The notes under the pieces were generated by a model. The model worked only from the letters and a program-made list of their open reading frames with translations, was not told the origin of the DNA and did not search any database. A stretch of DNA of 48,794 nucleotides from positions 1 to 48,794 of the forward strand of contig NZ_LIVQ01000016.1 of the NCBI RefSeq assembly GCF_001905445.1, given 5' to 3'. Both the position numbers and the translations under genes were made by a program. Below are positions 43,901 through 48,794 of the stretch, in pieces (positions within the stretch are counted from its first letter, which is position 1; every line of letters begins with the position of its first letter). The stretch comes from Streptomyces sp. CB00455. Its GTDB lineage: Bacteria > Actinomycetota > Actinomycetes > Streptomycetales > Streptomycetaceae.

Positions 43901-45306
43901 GTCGCGCGCAGGGGACCGACTTCCCGACCCTGTGGGCCCGGTCCAAGACCGACGGCACCCTGCACGCCTTCTCCGTCAAGGGCACGCCCCAAACCCCCGA
44001 CCTCACCGGTTTCACCAATCCGGCAGCGGGCCTCATCTCCGGCACGATCGACCCGAAGACGTACTCGCGGATCGGCTCCGACGGCGACCTGAACGGAGAC
44101 GGGCTGCCCGACCTGTGGGCCGTCGACGCCAACCAGCAGCTGACCGCCTTCACCGGCGCAGGCACCGCGCCGAACGGAACCACCGTCCCCCACCCGACCG
44201 TCACCGGCATCGTTCCGGCCACAGTCGCGCTGGGCAACCTCAACATGCCGACAGCCCAGTGGAAGCTGACGGGCCAGACCGGCACCACCACTCCTGACGC
44301 GGTCGGCACCAACCACGCGACTGCCTCCGGCGTCACGTTCACGGACGCCACCGTCGGCGGACGCCCGACGAAGTACGCGGCGTTCGACGGCAAGGCCCCG
44401 TCAACCGTCACTGCCTCCCGCCTGGCCGTGGACACGCGCAGGAGCTTCACCCTCAGCACGTGGGCCAAGACCGACTCCAACGGCGGCGTCATCGCCAGCC
44501 AGGACGGAAACCGCACCAGCTCCTTCATCCTCTACGCCGATTCCGGGAACAAGCGGTGGTACTTCGCCCTCGGTTACGCCGATGACAACAGCTGGCCGTT
44601 CGACTTCACCAGCACGGTCAGCGACGCCGCCCGCGTCACACCTGACACGTGGACCCGCCTGACGGCCGTCTACAGCGCCGAGACCGGCCGCATGAGCCTG
44701 TACGTCAACGACACCCTCGCCGGAAGCGGCCAGCACCGGGCGTCCACGAGCCCGGCGCCCAGCGGACCGCTCGTCCTCGGCCGTTACAAGGCAAACGGGG
44801 CCGGGAGCGCCTTCCTCCAGAAGGGCGGCATCAGCAACCTCGCCGTCTACCCTTACGCAGCCGCCCCCACTGCCCCCGACGCGGCAAGCCCCATCGCGCT
44901 GACGGACTCGGCCGCCAACTGCGCCGACAACGACTACAACCGGGCCGACGACGGCAACAAGATCCAGATCGCCGCCTGCAACGGCACCGACGCCCAGAAG
45001 TTCCAGATACGGGCCGACGGAACCATCCGCACCGCAGGCAAATGCCTCAACGCGGCGAACGCCGGCACCGCCAACACCACCCTCATCGAGCTCCGCACCT
45101 GCGACAACGCGGCTCCGAGCCAGCAGTTCCAGCCACGAGCCGACAACGGCATCCACAACCCGGCCTCCGGCCGCTGCCTCGACCTCGGCAACTTCGACAC
45201 CACCCCCGGACACCAGCTCTGGCTGTTCGACTGCAACACCAGCCCGGCCCAACGCTGGACCATCCCCACTCTGAGCACGGCCCCACTCCCCGTGCCCACC
45301 CCGTAG
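40957..45306 (+). CDS. Secreted DNRLRE / FG-GAP / LamG / ricin-lectin protein, module 2 partner
   Basis: This 1449-residue protein has a signal peptide (residues 1-45: RRR, GVLPAAGAAVLSLAAGLIAA, cleavage at APAAAA). Domains in order: a conserved N-terminal region (100-290; KWRPLDATL, SALYANVLPDVDLRLTA, PTSFMWDSA); a DNRLRE-type beta domain (about 350-545); Ig-like linkers; FG-GAP repeats (790-1090; GDLTGDRKTDILLPD, GDLNGDGLPDLWAVD); a LamG/concanavalin-like domain (1105-1305; SFTLSTWAKTDSNGG, WTRLTAVYS); and a ricin-type lectin (1313-1440; IAACNGTDAQKF, RCLDLGNF, LFDCNTSPAQRW). It would bind surface sugars. GTG start with GGGGGG at ribosome-binding distance. It is paralogous to the protein at 3179 and divergent from the RHS toxin. 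Confidence 0.9.
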   Translation: MRPSFLAPWTLRPGGLRRRAQRVGVLPAAGAAVLSLAAGLIAAPAAAADTGARGHGPGQTAWPAPASTPAPSAQDTAITKALDEARSSGKRVPVADLTTADSQTFATPGGTLTRDAAPVPERLKGADGKWRPLDATLGAAADGTVVPAAVPSKLSFSGGGTGPMATMSTADGKRLAFKAPFALPRPTLLGDSALYANVLPDVDLRLTANRQGGWSQVLTVRTAQAAANPAVKKLRLDVEADGLTVTSDFAGNLAIKDADGRTRFSGPTSFMWDSAATAPAPAAAAAPRLSKSAGADAPQSAPTAEQPPATSSADGPGAGALVKPVRTTADAKGIELVPDAELLGKGTGPWYIDPGINPVLDNTNQAWAQVQEAYPDTNEFNGTEYGQDKPATGYCGYNIGNPPCTGIGRTRAYFQIGVDSRLQNAEVINATFSATVISSSSPSTPTPMGLYSTSAIGNPTSWNRQPCGTGSTMQGCGQAGHTTMSGTGQIDFNVTDLVKNAVRSNWPTITLGLAPDDEYNKYYRQRYNNTPHIVVEYDITPTVWWPRTRPTPGFAGTAAYADCRTPGTANPWDNPGWVGANNNVTLTTATWSPTNRPLQTTFQYWDDDDSGKSTYLQTGWNGDYGDATVDAGPLTDGHQYGWMAHTTDGTLTSAATEWCFLRVDRTPPTAAVASTDFPASGSIDAHPKRVNEEGTFTLSGTDPAPAAGGRSSGLACARWTTDPVKAAAVNWKCTDTDTNIAKLTDGKATVRLTPQRWGTNQLYLQTQDNAGNLSQPVAYSFYVPANPNSPAPIFGDLTGDRKTDILLPDSSGALRVIGGGTDPAAAPSARPQLAPGWNGWTGIHTTHRGSLGDKNVDDLFAHQPGQSNLYLYLNNATGGLDGSAPVSVAKPGSCVTPAGTALDCTTHGYGADWSKTSQIAAFGSISGDTAKDGALERTSLVFVENGRLWLATAGTANKLASRSILLSANDTRWDEYEVVTPGRAQGTDFPTLWARSKTDGTLHAFSVKGTPQTPDLTGFTNPAAGLISGTIDPKTYSRIGSDGDLNGDGLPDLWAVDANQQLTAFTGAGTAPNGTTVPHPTVTGIVPATVALGNLNMPTAQWKLTGQTGTTTPDAVGTNHATASGVTFTDATVGGRPTKYAAFDGKAPSTVTASRLAVDTRRSFTLSTWAKTDSNGGVIASQDGNRTSSFILYADSGNKRWYFALGYADDNSWPFDFTSTVSDAARVTPDTWTRLTAVYSAETGRMSLYVNDTLAGSGQHRASTSPAPSGPLVLGRYKANGAGSAFLQKGGISNLAVYPYAAAPTAPDAASPIALTDSAANCADNDYNRADDGNKIQIAACNGTDAQKFQIRADGTIRTAGKCLNAANAGTANTTLIELRTCDNAAPSQQFQPRADNGIHNPASGRCLDLGNFDTTPGHQLWLFDCNTSPAQRWTIPTLSTAPLPVPTP

Positions 45307-45327
45307 TCAGATCCACTGTCCACACGC

Positions 45328-45367
45328 ACGGTGGCCGCTCCCTTGAGTCCCAGGGAGCGGCCACCGT
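45328..45367 (+). terminator. Terminator hairpin after the lectin protein gene
   Basis: Sixteen-base perfect arms (acggtggccgctccct at 45328-45343 and complement at 45352-45367) with an 8-base loop, 22 bases after the stop. Confidence 0.85.
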
Positions 45368-45560
45368 CTCGCTGCCGCCGCTCACACCGCCTTCGAGGGC
45401 GCCGTCGACCACGCTCGGCACAGCCCGCCAGCCTACGCCGGGTCTCCCTCCGCAGACAGCAGCGGTGCGGTGGGGCAATTGCACCCGCCACATCGGCCGA
45501 AGCGTTCGGTGACACCTCGAACGTCACCGTCACGCTCCGCTTCACTGTCGTGCGCTCCCA

Positions 45561-45857
45561 TCACACGTTCTCGCCCAGGCGCGCGCGTACATCCCCATGC
45601 CCCTTGGTCCCGTACCGAAATTTCGCGTTCATGCCCGCCCACTGGTCAGTGCGTACGAATGAGCATGTCACCAGGGTCTTTCCATCAGCCAGTCGCAGGA
45701 CCGGCAGCTCGCCCCCTTCTATCTCAAAGGCATACCGCATCCTGACGAGGTCCACATTCTCATGGTCGGCGTTGTACGCCTTGACCATCTCGCTCGTCAG
45801 CTCCCCCGGAAAGAAGTGCTCGCTCTCAGGCACCCCACCGGGGGCGGAGAACGTCAT
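45561..45857 (-). CDS. Unknown small protein, possibly a C-terminal fragment
   Basis: The 98 residues include VPESEHFFPGELTSEMVKAY, then MRYAFEIEGGELPVLRLADG, then FVRTDQWAGMNAKFRYG. It looks like part of a real beta-rich protein, but there is no signal peptide and only a weak ribosome-binding site at the ATG at 45857, so the front may be lost. Base composition is less GC-rich than the genome, as for immunity genes, and it lies near the end of module 2, but no link is shown. I do not recognise the family. Confidence 0.45.
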   Translation of the reverse strand: MTFSAPGGVPESEHFFPGELTSEMVKAYNADHENVDLVRMRYAFEIEGGELPVLRLADGKTLVTCSFVRTDQWAGMNAKFRYGTKGHGDVRARLGENV

Positions 45858-46127
45858 GTAATGCGCCTACCGCCCACACACTTCGCGGTCGGTGGCGGCT
45901 GTCGCCCGCACCCGGACGGCGCGGCTTCCGGGCATACGCGGACCGGGTACGGGCGGCCTGGTGGGCGCTGTCGGCCCGGGACCGGATCGCTGTCGACGGC
46001 CTGCTGCTGACCGGCGTGCTGCTCGCGGCCGCCTGGCGGGTGGGCCACCCGGTCTGGCGCAGGCGGTTTCGTACTGTCGGCCCTGGCCGGCGCGGCAGGC
46101 GTGGCCACCTTGTACCGCGGCGCCGTT
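45858..46127 (+). other. Fragment of a small membrane protein
   Basis: One plus-strand frame (about 45925-46075) reads RAYADRVRAAWWALSARDR followed by a hydrophobic helix DGLLLTGVLLAAAWRVG and HPVWRRRF. It has no start or clean end and runs into the ligase remnant. It is likely debris. Confidence 0.3.
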
Positions 46128-46666
46128 TGTCCGATGACCACCGACGTCGCCGAGGCCCGGGAGTGGCTGGAGTCGTGGACGGATGTGCCTGGTCTCGAAG
46201 GGGTCGTGGTCAAGGGCATGTCCCAGCCCTACCGGCCTTCGGTCCGCGGCTGGACGAAGGTGCGCCGCCGTGACACCACCGAAGGGATCATCGGCTCCGT
46301 CACCGGCAGCCTGGCCCGCCCGCAGCTTCTCGTCCTCGGCCGCCGCGACCAAGCGGGCCGCCTGCACGCGATCGGCCGCACCATCCCCCTGCGCCCGGAC
46401 GCCTCCCGGTCCGTCGGTGAGCACCTGGTCCTGGCCGACCCGGGCATGCGTGGGAGGGGGTGCGGTTCGCCTCGGCGTGGGGGGCCCGTGACGTCCTGGA
46501 CGTCACCCTGGTCCGCCCCGAGCTGGGGGCGGAGTTCAGCGCCGACACCAGCGTGGACCTGGGCGGCGTCTTCCGGCACCCGATGCGATTCCGGCGGCTG
46601 CGCCTGGATGTGACCGCCGGGGACGTGGTCGGGTTCGGGGAGGGGCGTTCCGCGGCGTCCGGGTGA
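46128..46666 (+). pseudogene. C-terminal remnant of an ATP-dependent DNA ligase (copy 2)
   Basis: The frame reads CPMTTDVAEAREWLESWTD, then VPGLEGVVVKGMSQPYRPSV, RGWTKVRRRDTTEGIIGSVT and TIPLRPDASRSVGEHLVLAD. A single-base change near 46445 moves the sense to the frame FASAWGARDVLDVTLVRPEL, which ends at 46666. These are the last adenylation motif (EGVVVKG) and the OB fold of a LigC-like ligase. The nucleotide-binding lysine part is missing. It overlaps in content with the remnant at 19945. Confidence 0.85.
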
Positions 46667-46681
46667 AGGCGCGGTCTGCGG

Positions 46682-46936
46682 TCACACGGCTGCGGCCCCG
46701 GCGGTGTCGGCGGGCAGGGCGAGGCGTGAGCCGAGGCGGAAGCGCATCTCGCCTGCGGCGGCGCGGACCTCTTCGGAGCGCGTCTCTTCCTCGTGGGCGC
46801 CGAGCAGCATCATGACCGTTCTGGCTTCGTCGCCGGTCAGCAGCTTCAGGCGGGTCTCGGTGAGGGCGTCCAGGAGTACGCCGAGGAAATTCTTCGTCGT
46901 CCATGTCCATACCGGGACAACTCGTGCCGCCGCCAC
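46682..46936 (-). CDS. Unknown small protein (84 aa)
   Basis: The residues NFLGVLLDALTETRLKLLTG, then DEARTVMMLLGAHEEETRSE and VRAAAGEMRFRLGSRLA read as a helical, moderately acidic protein. The start is taken as the GTG at 46936 after a GGGGTGG stretch; the first 15 residues look less natural, so a later start or truncation is possible. I do not recognise a family. It converges on the ligase remnant 15 bases away. Confidence 0.45.
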   Translation of the reverse strand: MAAARVVPVWTWTTKNFLGVLLDALTETRLKLLTGDEARTVMMLLGAHEEETRSEEVRAAAGEMRFRLGSRLALPADTAGAAAV

Positions 46937-47064
46937 CGGTCACCACCCCCGCGCGACCAGCGGCGACGGGCGCGGTACCCCCGCCGGGGTCTGCCTGTCA
47001 GTGCCCCTCCGTACCGTCGAAGACGAGGGCCCGGACCGGCCGACCCGGCGGGAAGGGAGCAGAC

Positions 47065-47322
47065 ATGGGTGAAATCAGCGTGAGCGGGGAGCACCTGGAC
47101 CGGCTGCTCACGGACAGCTCTGGCACCTACGGCGCCCCCTATCAGCAGGCCTTCGCGGAGCTTGCCCGTATGCACCGCGGCCGTCCCGCGCCCGAGATCC
47201 TGCCCTTGCTGGCACGCGCCGCGGACCGTGCGTTGCTCGGGTTCTCGCGTGCGGGCCTGCGGGAGCAGGCGCGGGCGATCAGCGGCGGGGAGCCGTACGT
47301 TCTGCGCGTCACCGTCACCTGA
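47065..47322 (+). CDS. Conserved-looking small protein of unknown function (85 aa)
   Basis: The ATG at 47065 follows GGGAG at good distance. The product begins MGEISVSGEHLDRLLTDSSG and continues YQQAFAELARMHRGRPAPE, then a helical AARAADRALLGF-like part and ends GGEPYVLRVTVT. It is soluble, with no membrane segment. I do not recognise a function. It is divergent from the gene at 46682, with about 130 bases in between for promoters. Confidence 0.6.
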   Translation: MGEISVSGEHLDRLLTDSSGTYGAPYQQAFAELARMHRGRPAPEILPLLARAADRALLGFSRAGLREQARAISGGEPYVLRVTVT

Positions 47323-47787
47323 GCTTCCCGCCTGCGGTGAGCGGGGCACTTTTGGCGCGGTCGGGGCGGGTCCGGCGGCGGGTGTCCGGGCGGGGAGCCC
47401 ACCGCCGGGAGCGGGCGGCCGTCAGCCGTGGGGGCACGGACGGTGCCGCAGTCTCCAACGGGCAGCGGGGCGCGGGGTTACGCGCGCAACCCTGCTCGGT
47501 CGACGCGCAGCGGGGCGCAGTAGACGCCCCAAGGCCCCGTCCCAGTCTTTGCTTTGGGTGCTTGCCGCAGGGTGCCACACCACGCACCGCCGCCGCCCCC
47601 TACGGGCGAATCGCCGGGCGGCCTTCGGGCGCGTTCACCGGCACGGCCGGCCGCGCCCGATGGCTGAAGCAGAGCAGGTGGGGTACCCGGAACAGTACCC
47701 AGGGCGCGGCGACGTTCGGTCACCCCCCAGTGTCCCGGGCGGTATCCGGGAGCCGGTCGCCTGCGGCTCTCGGGGGCCCGGACCGGC
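47323..47787. other. Gene-free stretch upstream of the HTH gene
   Basis: No convincing gene, tRNA or repeat was found in these bases. Scattered GC-rich inverted repeats occur but none is striking. Confidence 0.4.
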
Positions 47788-47810
47788 TACCCTGTATGCA
47801 ACCAGTGCAT
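47788..47810 (+). promoter_or_regulatory. Candidate -10 box and operator of the HTH gene
   Basis: TACCCT at 47788-47793 fits a TAnnnT -10 box. The inverted repeat ATGCA-accag-TGCAT (47796-47810) follows at the likely start of transcription, 20 bases before the start codon, so self-repression by the HTH protein is possible. Confidence 0.35.
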
Positions 47811-47830
47811 CTTTGATGGGAGTTGCCCAT

Positions 47831-48127
47831 ATGTCGAGTTCAGAGGCTCTGTTGCGGTTGACGGTTGCGGCACTGATGTACGCGACGGGGGAGTCGCAAA
47901 CCGATCTCGGCCAGGGCCTGAGGCTGAGTCAGGGGCAGGTTTCCCGCAAACAGTCGGGGGAGTCCGGCGGGTCGTCGTGGACGCTGGCCGACCTCGACCG
48001 GCTGTCCGCGCACTACGGCATCCCGGTGTCCGACCTGTTCTGCGGGGTGGACCATGCAGTGAAGTGCCTCCCGGCCCACCGCCGGGCGGCCACGGTCGGC
48101 GGCCTTCAGACGACCATCACCCCGTAG
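47831..48127 (+). CDS. Small XRE-like helix-turn-helix regulator
   Basis: This 98-residue protein has a helix-turn-helix in LTVAALMYATGESQTDLGQG followed by LRLSQGQVSRKQSG, then ADLDRLSAHYGIPVSDLFCG, the usual XRE ending in which the domain closes with 'y.I...dLf'. The remaining 28 residues are a short tail. The ATG at 47831 has GGGAG 8 bases upstream; an ATG at 47816 is in frame. Such small regulators are common in actinobacterial accessory DNA. Confidence 0.8.
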   Translation: MSSSEALLRLTVAALMYATGESQTDLGQGLRLSQGQVSRKQSGESGGSSWTLADLDRLSAHYGIPVSDLFCGVDHAVKCLPAHRRAATVGGLQTTITP

Positions 48128-48456
48128 GAGGGAGAGCAGGCCTCCGTCGAGCCGGCCGGGTGATGCGTCGATGAGGTCGCGTACGACGCCCCGGTGTGCC
48201 GAAGCTCGATACGTGTCATAGCCGCCGGGGATGTCTGCTCTCCGGGGCAGGCCCTTCGTTCCAGAGCTAATCTGGAGCCCATTTTGAAACACGTTAGGTC
48301 TGCTCTCGCTGCACGGGGATGGCCCGTGAAGGTTCCGGCACCTTGGCTCAGCGGTCGGTTGTGATCGAGTACTCACGTTTTCGTTCTTGGGGCTTGGGCA
48401 GGAGGGGAGCGTACCGCGGCGATGGGATCGCGGGCGTGAAAGGCGAAGGAACAGAC
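48128..48456 (+). promoter_or_regulatory. Upstream and leader region of the cold-shock gene
   Basis: No coding sequence is visible. An AT-rich patch near 48270-48295 (ttttgaaacacgtta) is the best candidate for a promoter and would give a leader of roughly 150 bases, in keeping with the long leaders of csp mRNAs. The ribosome-binding site GAAGGA is at 48445-48450. Confidence 0.4.
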
Positions 48457-48660
48457 ATGGCTCAGGGCACTGTGAAGTGGTTCAACGCGGAGAAGGGGTT
48501 CGGGTTCATCGAGCAGGATGGTGGCGGTCCGGACGTGTTCGCGCACTACTCGGAGATCCAGAGCAACGGGTTCAAGGAGCTGCAGGAGGGTCAGCGGGTC
48601 GAGTTTGAGGTCGGCCAGGGCCAGAAGGGCCCCCAGGCCCAGCAGATCCACCCCCTCTAA
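48457..48660 (+). CDS. Cold-shock protein (CspA family)
   Basis: This 67-residue single cold-shock domain starts AQGTVKWFNAEKGFGFIEQD and includes RNP1 (KGFGFIE) and RNP2 (DVFAHYS) RNA-binding motifs, then GQRVEFEVGQGQKGPQAQQ. The length and motifs match streptomycete CspA/ScoF-type proteins, which bind single-stranded RNA and DNA and melt mRNA structure. The ATG at 48457 is preceded by GAAGGA. A strong hairpin lies 20 bases downstream. Confidence 0.95.
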   Translation: MAQGTVKWFNAEKGFGFIEQDGGGPDVFAHYSEIQSNGFKELQEGQRVEFEVGQGQKGPQAQQIHPL

Positions 48661-48679
48661 CCCCTCCTCGCTGCTGGCC

Positions 48680-48699
48680 GGGCCCGCGTCAGCGGGCCC
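48680..48699 (+). terminator. Terminator hairpin after the cold-shock gene
   Basis: Perfect 8-bp arms (gggcccgc/gcgggccc) close the 4-base loop gtca, 20 bases after the stop. Confidence 0.7.
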
Positions 48700-48707
48700 A
48701 GGTCCTA

Positions 48708-48791
48708 GAGGCGGAGCCGGAAGGACCCAAGGGGTGGGAGCGAAGCGGACACCCCAACAGGCTGCAAGCCCGGACCCCGTGAAACGGGGTC
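48708..48791 (+). other. Cluster of further stable hairpins at the window edge
   Basis: Beyond the terminator three more short inverted repeats follow in 85 bases: ggtcc...ggacc, ggggtg...cacccc, and gaccccg-tgaaa-cggggtc. The cluster runs to the window edge. It may be part of a structured RNA or only the intergenic GC-rich sequence; no known RNA family is recognised. Confidence 0.3.
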
Positions 48792-48794
48792 ACC

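Noticed and set aside
47440..47530. Possible tRNA-like fold around gcggggttacgcgcgcaaccctgc
   Set aside because: No complete cloverleaf, no T-loop GTTCRA and no acceptor pairing.
1..48794. CRISPR array or complete insertion sequence
   Set aside because: No regularly spaced direct repeats and no transposase with terminal inverted repeats were seen.

Overview
High-GC (roughly 70 percent) DNA with strong third-position G/C bias, GTG starts, actinobacterial families (DUF397/DUF5753 XRE pairs, Methyltransf_19, SpoIIE/GAF phosphatase with STAS protein, LTD and excalibur secreted proteins) points to a Streptomyces or close relative. Many broken genes, TA genes and an integrase suggest an accessory region such as a chromosome arm; that placement is inference.

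Layout. 1-3114 (left edge): an MFS exporter running off the window, a GNAT-like acyltransferase overlapping it, and two gene remnants, one possibly the C-terminal tip of an ATP-grasp ligase and one a decayed DUF4344 metallopeptidase. 3179-14139 (module 1): a membrane-anchored or secreted DNRLRE/FG-GAP protein (-) divergent from a 2308-residue RHS/YD-repeat polymorphic toxin (+) with a ricin-type lectin inserted in the RHS shell, an unrecognised C-terminal tip, and a likely immunity gene. 14150-17000: LigA and other remnants around a lamin-tail-domain secreted protein. 17-20.3 kb: a Doc/Fic-like toxin with RHH antitoxin, an anti-anti-sigma factor with its PP2C phosphatase, and a DNA-ligase remnant. 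20.3-28.2 kb: ribokinase and HNH-nuclease remnants, an excalibur protein, a sigma-like protein, an SAM methyltransferase, a DUF397/XRE-DUF5753 pair, and a frameshifted XRE/TPR regulator. 28.4-31.2 kb: an orphan pPIWI_RE (prokaryotic PIWI-like) protein. 31.2-32.9 kb: an aldo/keto reductase remnant and an N-terminally truncated tyrosine integrase. 32.99-45.3 kb (module 2): immunity gene and RHS toxin with HINT and ParB-like tip (-), divergent from a DNRLRE/FG-GAP/LamG/ricin secreted protein (+). 45.5-48.8 kb: small genes, a second ATP-dependent ligase remnant, a small HTH regulator and a cold-shock protein.

How they work together. The most striking feature is that the window holds two paralogous divergent modules, each pairing an RHS polymorphic toxin with a large DNRLRE/FG-GAP surface protein, in opposite orientations about 20 kb apart. 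All four genes have a run of six G in the ribosome-binding position. A lectin domain sits in the RHS partner in one module and in the non-RHS partner in the other. This suggests the two proteins function together at the cell surface, probably as a contact-dependent or secreted toxin complex. The pPIWI_RE gene is the other notable system; its usual helicase and nuclease partners are not present in intact form.
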